Positions 58,201 through 61,321 of a DNA stretch of 64,000 nt are shown here, piece by piece. How positions within the stretch are numbered: the stretch's first letter is position 1; each line of letters opens with the position of its first letter. Under the pieces are notes generated by a model. It made no database searches, was not told the DNA's origin, and saw only the letters and a program-made list of their open reading frames with translations. The stretch is from NCBI GenBank assembly GCA_009760855.2, contig WPIO01000017.1, positions 808,001 to 872,000 on the forward strand. Direction: 5' to 3'. The position numbers and the translations under genes are program-made. This DNA is from Cristatella mucedo. Lineage: Eukaryota > Bryozoa > Phylactolaemata > Cristatellidae.

Positions 58201-60289
58201 TGGCGCTTGCCAAATTTCATTAGGCAGTCGGCAGATAATTCATGCATCTGAATATCGCACGCCCTGGCAGCTCACCGAGTCATGCTGAATTCCCTCTATT
58301 TTTCGTCTTGCTGATACACAATGACTGCAATTGGCTCAGAAGACGATGTCAGTTGTCAGTTATGTCAGTTTACCAAAGTATCATCAATCACTTTATTTAT
58401 TATTGAGTGATGCCATGTGTTAGGACTGCCTGAAGGCACCCTCGAAATGCTGTCACTTGGTTTGGCAATCTTCTAAATAAAAATATATATTTTTTTGCAT
58501 TTACGCATCTTTCCTTGCCTAACTTTTTCGGCTTTAATCTTGCATCAACATAACTGCTTCTCTTATCGTTCGGTCGTCATATCGATGTTCTTCTTAGATG
58601 CATGTTATTAGAATGATGTTTATTGGAAATGCTGTAGTAGGTTCTTGCTCATGTGATATCCCTGAATGCCACAATTCTCTAATGTATTGGAATTTCAGTA
58701 TAATCTTCTTCAAATAAAGGGTGACTGCTTATTTTCCATTTGCTGGGTGTTGTTGCAAGTTCTTCTACTCTTGCCGTAATGAAATTGTAAGTATAGCTGG
58801 ACCAAAGGAGCCGGTATTGTGCAGCTCAAACGCAGTCATGGGGCATGCATTCGCCCAGTAGTCTGTTGACAATGTAGATTCTGCTGCATGACATCAATTG
58901 CCTCGGGAGATCTGTGGGCGATTTTTGCATTAGGAGTACTGCACCGTTATGGGGCAGAAAGTCACATTATCATACTAAACAACCAATCCATCATGTATAT
59001 TTTCAACGTTGTGCTGTAGTGATAAGTCTCTATACATCATGGTATCATGAATCACATGTGCTGCAGGAGGTCGCTGGATCATAACTTGCGGCTGCATTGG
59101 ATTGTTTGGGATAGGCCGATCATTAAACCTACTGACACGAAGTGGCCTAGCCCGAAATCTGGTTTTAATAGCATTTCAGCTGATTGAGCTTTTGTGTAAC
59201 AGCACTTATAGCTTAGCCTGACTGGTTAAAGTGGAATATTCCCTGAGCTATGCATCAGTTAGTGCAGAAGTGCAGTTTACCCACCGAAGCGAAACCGACT
59301 TTTGTCCACGATCATTACTCGATGGAACTGCACTTGAATCTCACCATGTGATTATCTGCTCTGGCTCTGGTCGGAAGCAGCTTTAAAAGGCTGCAACGTT
59401 CACGTGCTGCTAGCCGTTGTTCATTCTCCGATATGACCCCATCGCTTTCCCTAGCCTCTCCAGTTCCTGTCTTCGGATGATTTGTTGGCCCTTTCTTGGC
59501 ATCTTGAAGACCTATCAATATTGTTTCCTGTCTCGCTGGAGGTATTCAAAAATGATACATTGATATTCGCCAGCAGCATTTAGGCCTCAGCAGCTGTTGT
59601 ATGCTTGGCTCCGTGAAAACTCAAAAGTTCAAGCTGTTTTTCTGCATACTTGAGGTCGAAATGAGACGTTCCCCTTGTGTTTCCAGCTATTGATCTCTTG
59701 ACCTGGGCAAGTGATCATCCAGTTGCTCTGCTTTTGCAAAATGTCGTACCACGAGTTGTAAAATAGTAGACTGAATATAGGATCTCTGGAAGCTCAAATG
59801 AGCCCAAAAGAACGCAACGTATTTTACCTCTATCTATAAGGCTGCTTTTGTTAAATTGAGTAAATTCAGTGCGTTGGCCGTGAGATTGACAAATGGGTGT
59901 ACGGCAGCATTGTGCATTTAGGTAATCAAGATGTTCGATGCCGAGCTCTTGCGATGCTCAGATTCGTTCTGCCTGCTGTCATGTCGTGTACTCGATCGTT
60001 AGAATCGGCCACTTTTCCCACTGTGCATTCTGAGCTTGGAAGGCTCTGCATGCATCACTGATGGTGCACTGCCTGACTTTGGTCCTGTCCAGCCCTTGAT
60101 TGTATAGCCATTATGTCTTTAGGTCTCGGAGGCACAGCCGCTCGCACAGAGCTGTCAAGTGACGTTGGCGCCGTGCTGCAGCACCACAAGCAGTCACAGG
60201 AGAAACTAGCCGAAGAGATGGTGTTTCTCGCGAAGAACATGAGGGAGCACGCTCTAGCCGCCAGCAAGATCGTCCAGGAAGACAACCGC
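21988..60289 (+). CDS. USE1: USE1, SNARE of Golgi-to-ER retrograde transport (five coding exons, 3' end missing)
   Basis: USE1 (p31) is a tail-anchored Q-SNARE on the ER that works with syntaxin 18, Sec20 and Sec22b in retrograde vesicle fusion. Five exons (21,988-22,083; 34,025-34,074; 37,529-37,607; 42,768-42,927; 60,123-60,289) splice with GT/AG and matching phases into 552 nt, 184 codons. In order they match the human protein as I recall it: LEINIGGLLHCCEKM near the N terminus, a YVDDLGEKIVQLEKEL helix, IKDYYKRIELLKKLLEAENL, RDVYIKARSTLASQMRSELL, and the start of the SNARE motif, VLQHHKQSQEKLAEEM then LAKNMREHALAASKIVQEDN. The remaining 60 or so residues (end of the SNARE helix and C-terminal membrane anchor) were not found before 64,000 and probably lie beyond. 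Introns of about 11.9, 3.5, 5.2 and 17.2 kb are filled with repeats. Confidence 0.9.
22190..22480 (+). mobile_element. LINE-B 3' end in USE1 intron 1
   Basis: CTGCTGACTCAGCTATGCTT, GAGATGAAGTCTGTTGGTTA and AACTCTCTTGCCGAACACCC precede the tail ACATTACATTACATTGCA. It matches 11,200-11,375 closely and shows the (ACATT)n end best. Confidence 0.75.
22481..23048. other. USE1 intron 1, unassigned, with a C12 run
   Basis: No repeat family recognised; a 12-base C homopolymer lies at 22,733-22,744. Confidence 0.3.
23049..23845 (-). mobile_element. LINE-A, young 5'-truncated copy
   Basis: The - strand frame from 23,775 to 23,290 is open for 161 codons. It reads LDFCKSLLTGLPACAIRRLQ, ARLVCRERRSCHITPLLADL, HWLPVKQRIDFKVLSLTF, LKSFGDRAFSSYAPKAWNSF and ends LTTFKKNLKTHLFRTIFSGSL, the C-terminal part of a CR1/L2-type protein. 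A 3' UTR of about 230 bases and a (TTA)n tail follow. The central part is identical to the copy at 31.7 kb. Confidence 0.88.
23846..24425 (-). mobile_element. LINE-B fragment including RT motif C
   Basis: The - strand carries CYADDIKRCLSVKPSES, then DKLNACVADIRSLISANF near 24,270-24,410. This aligns with [17 protein letters not shown] and [18 protein letters not shown] of the 9.4-kb copy and keeps the catalytic YADD. The CCAGCAAAGGAGACACG-like stretch at about 23,880 corresponds to the [13 protein letters not shown] region. It abuts the LINE-A copy. Confidence 0.65.
24440..24512 (+). mobile_element. SINE-1 type 3' tail
   Basis: GGTGAACTCTTAGGGCGCTATAC and AAACGACC are followed by seven TTA repeats. 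Tail only. Confidence 0.6.
24513..25155. other. USE1 intron 1, unassigned, with a G10 run
   Basis: No gene seen. A 10-base G homopolymer lies at 24,653-24,662. Confidence 0.3.
25156..25310 (-). mobile_element. LINE-C or SINE-1 tail with short adjoining UTR
   Basis: AATAATAACAATTCTTCTG, then TATAGCACCATAAGAGAACC and AAATCTCTATCCAGTTG. The following AGCATGCAAAAAACACGAGT and ATCATGCTTTGACAAG recall the LINE-C 3' UTR at 33.3 and 50.35 kb. Confidence 0.5.
25311..26189. other. USE1 intron 1, unassigned
   Basis: No gene recognised. A stretch at 25,740-25,860 (ATCACTCAATGGCAAAGCAG) vaguely resembles a degraded SINE-2 head. Confidence 0.25.
26190..26282 (+). mobile_element. LINE-A 3' tail, diverged
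   Basis: TTACAGGATATGTCAAGTGC, then CCAGACAAAGATTTAGCCC, then CTCAGGGTGTTACATAAGTG. Confidence 0.5.
26447..28450 (-). mobile_element. LINE-A, longest copy with RT core
   Basis: Reading 5' to 3' on the - strand: PLKKAVVRPLLKKATLNQEN, SLLPFLSKTRERVVADQL, motif [21 protein letters not shown] (about 27,680-27,770), DVNGQRSSEEPLKYGVSQGS, motif C FYADDTELYL at about 27,500 with all catalytic residues, then WMAANF, SLDNHISSTIKSAYFQLHSI and the C-terminal region. A 3' UTR and an (ATT)n tail end at 26,447. Frameshifts, for example after QSRLSLLCR near 27,490, make it non-functional. No endonuclease is recognisable in 28,070-28,450. Confidence 0.85.
28451..29019. other. USE1 intron 1, unassigned, with short (AT)n
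   Basis: No gene recognised; TATATATATATATATATA occupies about 28,998-29,017. Confidence 0.35.
29020..29152 (-). mobile_element. SINE-1 carrying a G12 expansion
   Basis: The tail TATAACACCCTAAGAGAAC and TCTCTTTTCAGGCACTTC, then GGGCCCGAGCCCACAACATC, ACCTTGGTC, twelve G, and TACCTTAACCACTGGGC. The G run replaces the usual GGGGCGAGCA at the same place in other copies. Confidence 0.75.
29153..29944. other. USE1 intron 1, unassigned
   Basis: No recognised feature. Small open frames only. Confidence 0.25.
29945..30032 (+). mobile_element. SINE-2, 3' half
   Basis: TGCCCACTGAAAGCAGTGG, TGATAGCCATAAAGGCTCTT and GATGCTGTTAAATCAG match the body and tail of SINE-2; the tRNA head is missing. Confidence 0.65.
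30033..30949. other. USE1 intron 1, unassigned, with a 32-bp tandem duplication
   Basis: GGTTTCACTTAAACGTTTAG followed by CATTTCCAT occurs twice in tandem at about 30,700-30,763. A purine-rich stretch lies at 30,430-30,540. No gene recognised. Confidence 0.4.
30950..31095 (-). mobile_element. SINE-2, diverged
   Basis: CTGATTCAACAGCCTAATTT, AGTAGAAGAGCCTTTGAC, CACCTGCTTGCAT, ACTCAAGCTCACCACTTAGG and TCGTGAAGTGATAGCATC follow the reverse-complement SINE-2 order (tail, body, B-box region, head). Confidence 0.55.
31096..31737. other. USE1 intron 1, unassigned
   Basis: No recognised feature apart from AT-rich sequence. Confidence 0.25.
31738..32512 (-). mobile_element. LINE-A, young 5'-truncated copy (twin of the 23-kb copy)
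   Basis: An open frame of 169 codons (32,483-31,974) has the same C-terminal protein as the 23.3-kb copy, residue for residue over the shared part. A (TTA)n tail of eight or more units lies at 31,738-31,762. The last 145 bases of the UTR and tail differ from the twin at about 14 positions although the centre is identical. Confidence 0.88.
32513..33134. other. USE1 intron 1, unassigned
   Basis: No repeat recognised. A + strand frame reads on from the antisense of the LINE to about 32,964 but has no homology. Confidence 0.3.
33135..33535 (-). mobile_element. LINE-C 3' end with a duplicated tail
   Basis: Two tails lie in tandem: TATAGCACCCTAAGAGAAC with TTTTCTAAGCACTTTTC, then GTACAGCACCCTAAGAAAAC with TTATCCAGATGCTTTAC. 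The 3' UTR follows (AGGCAAACATGAAGACTGGC, GTTAGTAGGACGTCTTTC, ATTATGCACTGG), matching 50,380-50,460. The - strand coding end near 33,510 reads ASFKTQQRRICST. Confidence 0.65.
34025..34074 (+). CDS. USE1: USE1 exon 2
   Basis: A 50-nt exon between TATTCTATTTAG and TTACG|GTAAGC. It reads YVDDLGEKIVQLEKEL and ends with two bases of an Arg codon (CG). It matches the short conserved helix after the N-terminal motif of USE1 (YV..L......L). The start phase fits exon 1 and the end phase fits exon 3, whose first base completes CGA. Confidence 0.85.
34075..36514. other. USE1 intron 2, first part, unassigned
   Basis: About 2.4 kb without recognised repeats or exons, the longest stretch free of the named families in the USE1 locus. 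I saw no obvious coding. Confidence 0.35.
36515..36612 (+). mobile_element. SINE-1, 3' two thirds
   Basis: GGCCGAGGTCGTGGACTCGA (B-box region), TGTGAAGGGTCTGGATAGAG, ATTAAGTTCTCTTAGGGTGC and TATATAAATTAATG. The 5' head is missing. Confidence 0.7.
36912..37375 (-). mobile_element. LINE-A with internal deletion
   Basis: The tail (ATAATAATAATAATTG, TATAGCACCTTCAGAGAAC) and proximal UTR are followed by CAATCAATAAACAAGATTC. The sequence then jumps directly to coding sequence (AGAAAAGCCGGTGGTACG), skipping the rest of the UTR and the C-terminal coding end. The remaining coding part reads LNFCESLLAGLPTCALRRLQ and HWLPVKERIDFKVLSLTLG on the - strand. Short TCAATAAACAA repeats lie at the deletion point. 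Confidence 0.75.
37529..37607 (+). CDS. USE1: USE1 exon 3
   Basis: A 79-nt exon between GGTTTTCTGCAG and AACTTG|GTAATG. With the incoming CG it reads RKPSADTIKDYYKRIELLKK then LLEAENL. It matches the USE1 segment KPASEVINEYSWKVDFLKG in human and its following LLQAEKL-like end. Phase 0 at the 3' side. The exon lies 150 bases downstream of a LINE-A copy. Confidence 0.88.
37774..37925 (+). repeat. Compound microsatellite (CT)n then (TG)n
   Basis: Roughly 95 bases of CT repeat (37,779-37,872), then GGTGTGTATGTGTATG and TGTGTGTGTG to 37,925. It lies about 170 bases after USE1 exon 3. Confidence 0.97.
37926..38784. other. USE1 intron 3, unassigned, with a LINE-B scrap
   Basis: AGAGTTTTCTTTTGTGCACT and CGGCTTTCGGTATGCC near 38,470-38,520 resemble the antisense LINE-B 3' end. 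Otherwise nothing recognised. Confidence 0.35.
38785..38958 (+). mobile_element. SINE-2, full-length
   Basis: TGATGGCGCACTAGGTAAGG (A box), GAGGTCGTGGGTTCGATTCC (B box), TTATCGCCACTGCAAGCGG, CTTCTGTCGCTATACAAAAA and GAGGCTGTTTAATCAGC. Very close to the right arm at 16.3 kb. Confidence 0.85.
38959..40082. other. USE1 intron 3, unassigned
   Basis: About 1.1 kb without recognised repeats or exons; a GC-richer patch lies at 39,700-39,860. Confidence 0.3.
40083..40225 (-). mobile_element. LINE-A 3' end (left half of an inverted pair)
   Basis: AATAATAGTAATAATAATAA, GTTTCGCCCCCTCAAAGAAC, TTTATAGGCAGGTTGCACG and GGTTAGTGGTAGCATGCTC. Truncated where the next copy begins. Confidence 0.7.
40226..40522 (+). 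mobile_element. LINE-A 3' end (right half of an inverted pair)
   Basis: AACACCTATTTAGGACAGC, TAGTGGGTCCCTGTGATTCG, CCACTAACCACATTTGCATA, GCAGCAAATGTAAAGCGCC, GGGCGCTTTATCAAGG and (ATT)n. It is fused head to head with the preceding copy. Confidence 0.8.
40523..41052. other. USE1 intron 3, unassigned, with a 28-bp tandem duplication
   Basis: CGCACTGATGCCCAAAAGTT (followed by TCCAC) appears twice near 40,663-40,720, the first copy reading TGCACTGATG. No gene recognised. Confidence 0.35.
41053..42030 (+). pseudogene. Tc1/mariner-type transposase pseudogene
   Basis: The N-terminal helix-turn-helix region reads VLMLLHGDGKTDRGVARQPK and ISDGTFRNILKKQPDYGSIE, the usual Tc1 order. Later come VMIWGCL (about 41,578), WQLDNDPKHAALAL (about 41,718-41,760, with the second catalytic Asp context DNDPKH) and a C-terminal ELFKALKD-like helix at about 41,915. 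Stops and frame changes separate these parts, for example the TAG at about 41,257, so the copy is dead. No terminal inverted repeats were located. It lies in USE1 intron 3, in the same sense. Confidence 0.75.
42033..42180. repeat. Two (AT)n arrays with TG-rich spacer
   Basis: TATATATATATATATATATA at 42,036-42,056, a TGTG-rich spacer, then about 40 bases of AT repeat at 42,139-42,178. Confidence 0.93.
42425..42562 (+). mobile_element. SINE-1, full-length
   Basis: GAGCTGGTTTGGTCTAGCCG, TTAAGGTGCTCGCCCCGACC, GAGGTCGTGGGCTCGAGCCC, TGTGAAGCATCTGAATAGAG and GGGGCGCTATATAAATG. About 200 bases upstream of USE1 exon 4. Confidence 0.83.
42644..42687 (+). repeat. (GT)n microsatellite
   Basis: About 44 bases of GTGTGT with one GTTTGT interruption, 80 bases before the exon 4 acceptor. 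Confidence 0.95.
42768..42927 (+). CDS. USE1: USE1 exon 4
   Basis: A 160-nt exon between TTGATGTTTTTAG and CCCAGAG|GTAAGC. It reads TSVAENIKVMQNIKPG then RDVYIKARSTLASQMRSELL and ends GSSPR plus one base. The conserved K-x-R...Y/LxSxMRxxLLG block is the clearest match to USE1 outside the SNARE motif. The single 3' base (G) is completed by GT of exon 5. Confidence 0.92.
42928..43200. other. USE1 intron 4, start, unassigned
   Basis: No feature recognised. Confidence 0.25.
43201..43690. mobile_element. Possible Tc1-like terminal fragment
   Basis: TACAGGTGCCGTCAAAATTT followed by TAAGAGACTGG has the look of a Tc1-type terminal repeat. The later stretch TTTGATGGGGTTCAGACCAG and GGGCTTAAGCTTGGCCATTT resembles text common in internal Tc1-like sequence. 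No partner inverted repeat was found. Confidence 0.35.
43711..45250 (-). mobile_element. LINE-A, diverged copy interrupted by a SINE-1
   Basis: The tail (AATAATAATAATAATGC, GTAGCACCATCAGAGAGCC) lies at the left. On the - strand, LKSFGDYAFSS, CHIIPLLADLHWLPIKQ, SLDDHSSSTVKSAYFKPYNN, and STDIRTWMAANSAKLKDNKT with NLLVMGK are recognisable in LINE-A order. Stops are frequent. A SINE-1 at 44,165-44,302 splits the coding part between FKVVSLT and HWLP. Confidence 0.75.
44165..44302 (+). mobile_element. SINE-1 nested in LINE-A
   Basis: CCCTGTTTGGCCCAGGGGTT, GATGACCGAGTTCATGGGTC, GAGAAGCATCCCGATAAAG and CTCTTAGGGTGCTACACAAA. It is opposite in sense to the host LINE. LINE coding resumes immediately after, at ACTGCTTGATTGGGAGCC. 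Confidence 0.75.
45251..45399. other. Spacer between inverted LINE-A ends
   Basis: Nothing recognised. Confidence 0.2.
45400..45560 (+). mobile_element. LINE-A 3' end, diverged
   Basis: GCTGGGTCCTTGTGGAGTGT, ATGCTTATGCATGCTGATGC, TATTTAAGTGCCTGCAAGAG and TTCTGAGAGCGATATGC follow the LINE-A UTR and tail order. Confidence 0.55.
45561..47848. other. USE1 intron 4, unassigned, with an imperfect 89-bp tandem duplication
   Basis: GATTGATAGCCGAAGAAGGC...CCGGCTGATCGT (about 46,060-46,113) recurs as GATTGATAGCCGAGGAGAGA...CCGGCTGATCGT (about 46,149-46,203). A G15 run lies at 45,770-45,784 and a C9 run at 47,156-47,164. No gene was recognised in the GC-richer 46,800-47,750 stretch. Confidence 0.35.
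47849..48430 (-). mobile_element. LINE-B, 3' part
   Basis: CAAAGACTATGTGGGGTGTT, GCGGCTTTGGGAACACATTC, GGTAGCCAACAGACTTCATC, GAGTTCCACAGTCTAGGACC and GCAAAAGCTTCTGTTGCCAA, then CCACCGAGGCTCTTCCAGCA. This is the reverse complement of LINE-B from the HVSPLL-type region through the 3' end. Confidence 0.75.
48431..49399. other. USE1 intron 4, unassigned
   Basis: GC-moderate. A - strand frame of 151 codons (48,944-48,489) is open but low in recognisable motifs and has no splice support. Confidence 0.3.
49400..49546 (+). mobile_element. SINE-1 with a small internal insertion (left half of inverted pair)
   Basis: AGTGGTTAAGGTGCTCGCTT, then an extra AATGTGAATGTATTTGATGG segment, then CCGAGGTCGTGGGCTCGAGC, GGGAAGCGCCCTAATAGAG and CTCTTAGGGTGCTTTGCAAG. 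Confidence 0.75.
49568..49706 (-). mobile_element. SINE-1 (right half of inverted pair)
   Basis: TATAGCGCCCTAAGAGAACC, CTATTCAGGCGCTTCACTC, GGCTCGAGCCCACGACCTCG and CACTGGGCCAAA. It is tail to tail with the copy ending at 49,546. Confidence 0.8.
49707..50239. other. USE1 intron 4, unassigned
   Basis: No feature recognised. Confidence 0.25.
50240..51200 (-). mobile_element. LINE-C, CR1/L2-like fragment
   Basis: A degraded tail (GCATCCCAAGAGATCTTAAT) is followed by a UTR like that at 33.3 kb (AAGCAAACATGAAGACACTC, AGTTAGTAGGACCTCTGGC). The - strand coding reads SCHIKSLLSQHHWLPLKHQV and YISNLLAIPACSP then LSIPRIKLK. This is the same protein region as LINE-A's CHITPLLADLHWLPVKQRID but clearly a different family. 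Confidence 0.7.
51201..52235. other. USE1 intron 4, unassigned
   Basis: No repeat or exon recognised. Confidence 0.25.
52236..52345 (+). mobile_element. SINE-2, internally deleted
   Basis: GGTTCGATTCTTGCAGTGGG (B box), CGATCCTGTATTGCCAACTG, CAAGCCGTGGTGATAATAAG and GCTGTTAAATCAGCC. Part of the tail (CTCTTCTGTCGC) is missing. Confidence 0.65.
52346..53637. other. USE1 intron 4, unassigned, with a short hairpin
   Basis: AGCTCTGCTTGCATG at about 53,518 is mirrored by CATGCAAGCAGAGCT at about 53,553, 15-base perfect arms around a 20-base loop. A possible SINE-2 tail scrap (GCTGATTTAACAGC) lies at about 53,102. No exon seen. Confidence 0.35.
53638..53936. repeat. 149-bp tandem duplication
   Basis: The unit beginning GAAATTTTTATACTGTACG and ending GTGGTGTCAACTTAAATT occurs twice (53,638-53,786 and 53,787-53,935). 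I found one difference between copies (ACTGCGAAAAG versus ACTGTGAAAAG), so the duplication is recent. Confidence 0.93.
53937..54619. other. USE1 intron 4, unassigned
   Basis: No feature recognised apart from a small GGAAGGATTTGCATG repeat near 54,100-54,130. Confidence 0.25.
54620..54845 (-). mobile_element. LINE-B, short 3' fragment
   Basis: GAGTTTCCTATTGTGCACTC, GGAGCCTAAGCAGTTGAGG, GAGTTCCATAGTTTGGGACC and GAGCTAAAGCTTCTGTCGGC. The - strand reads DADRSFSSVGPKLWNSLQHF, matching [18 protein letters not shown] at 11.05 kb. Confidence 0.72.
54846..55178. other. USE1 intron 4, unassigned
   Basis: No feature recognised. Confidence 0.2.
55179..55605 (+). repeat. (GA)n followed by (GGGA)n array
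   Basis: About 83 bases of GA repeat, then about 325 bases of GGGA tetranucleotide repeat with scattered GGGG, GAC and GCG interruptions, then a short GA run. It is purine on the sense strand of USE1. The long Arg/Glu/Gly frames here are simple-repeat artefacts. Confidence 0.97.
55606..57734. other. USE1 intron 4, unassigned
   Basis: AT-richer sequence with no exon recognised. CAGGGCTGACCCAAAAGATC at about 56,381 resembles the end of a mariner-like element but no partner was seen. Short ATTGGACAT repeats lie at 57,290-57,330. Confidence 0.3.
57735..57868 (+). mobile_element. LINE-A 3' end
   Basis: CATGTTGTTTATCAAGCATG, CTTTGCAGCAAATGTAAAGC, GCCTAGAAAGAGATTTACTG and TTTATCAAGTGTATTATTAT. An 18-bp piece of the usual tail is missing (GAGTTCT region). 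Confidence 0.75.
57878..58010 (+). mobile_element. SINE-2, diverged, next to a LINE-A end
   Basis: CCAGGTCGTGGGTTCGAGTT (B box), CAATTCTTCATTGCCCTTTG, TAGTCACTACGTTCTTCGAC and CGCTGTATAAATGAGGCTGC. Confidence 0.65.
58011..60122. other. USE1 intron 4, end, unassigned
   Basis: About 2.1 kb before exon 5 with no recognised repeat and no exon-like frame. The exon 5 acceptor is GCCATTATGTCTTTAG. Confidence 0.3.
60123..60289 (+). CDS. USE1: USE1 exon 5 (start of SNARE motif)
   Basis: A 167-nt exon between ATGTCTTTAG and AACCGC|GTACGT, entered in phase 1. It reads GLGGTAARTELSSDVGAVLQ, HHKQSQEKLAEEMVFLAKNM and REHALAASKIVQEDNR. The segment LQ.H...QEKLAEEM..LA..........A...V..DN is the highly conserved beginning of the USE1 SNARE motif. 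It ends in phase 0 in the middle of the helix, so at least one further exon is required for the rest of the helix and the tail anchor. Confidence 0.95.
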
Positions 60290-60599
60290 GTACGTTCTGC
60301 GCGCACCCTGCTTCCATGCAGCTCATCGTGTTTTAAGTGGTCCCAGGTGCTGGGTAGCGCACAAATGTGCATGCCAGCGAATTATCTCCGTGCCCACAGC
60401 TGCAGCTGTTACTGCTGCCTCGTTTCACCAAGAAGTGGGCGGCCAGTTCACGAGGTTCCTTTACTGTAGCTTGGCGTGTAATCCCTATGGCTTGCAGTGT
60501 CTTCTTACAAGCAGCAGAAACAGATCCATAAACCGAAGCCCAACCTGCTGCTGCTGCTGCTGTGCACGTACTGATGCCATGCTGCACAGAAAAAGCGCT

Positions 60600-60661
<62 letters not shown>

Positions 60662-61321
60662 TAGGCTTGTGGCCTGAGCCGTCCCCATGTGACCTCCCGA
60701 TGTGTTGCTCGAAGGTAGGGGGCTCAAGTGGGGGAGGGCAAGATAAGTTAGATAGCTTAACTCAATCTCGTGGCGTGGTAAAGTACCTCTTTACTCCACC
60801 CAATGGCAGCGGTGTCTGTTCTGTACCACATCGCCCTATCGAGCAGCCGGTGGCAAGGGGGAGTGGCCAAGGAAACACGCTCAAAAGACTGCATGCGTAA
60901 TAGATGGCTTCACACATGCACTATCAGCCCACTCGGCTCTCATTACTTACGGTTTGCACTCAACCTGCGAAACCCGGACGAATCGTTCGTTTGTCATGGG
61001 AAAGCCGATATGAAAACCACGAGATGTCCGGCCCACTGCTGACGATAGAGTGTTAACTGGTCACGTGGTCTCAACAGCAATTCAACGGTGTAGTCAGTGT
61101 CTTCGGGGCTATTGGGGGAGAGGTGGCCACACGAAGAATATTCCACAATACCATCGTCAGGTCACGAATGGAATTGGCACTATGCGTCCTTGCCTTTGAC
61201 TGAGAACGAAGCAAACTTTTTTTCCGACCGAAGCCATCGGACGACCAGCACTCCGGCTATTTGTCTGCAGCCCATAGACAAGAATTTGAGTGTAAGGGGG
61301 AAGTGCAAGGAAATATATACA
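60290..61321. other. Sequence after USE1 exon 5, unassigned
   Basis: Apart from the (CA)n array, nothing was recognised. I looked for the expected continuation (an S-x-x-x-A-D-x-N-like heptad segment and a hydrophobic anchor) and did not find it. Confidence 0.3.
60602..60657 (+). repeat. (CA)n microsatellite
   Basis: 28 uninterrupted CA units, about 310 bases after USE1 exon 5. Confidence 0.98.

Noticed and set aside
60333-60727. Cys/Val- and Thr/His-rich frames
   Set aside because: Translation of the (CA)n array at 60,602-60,657.
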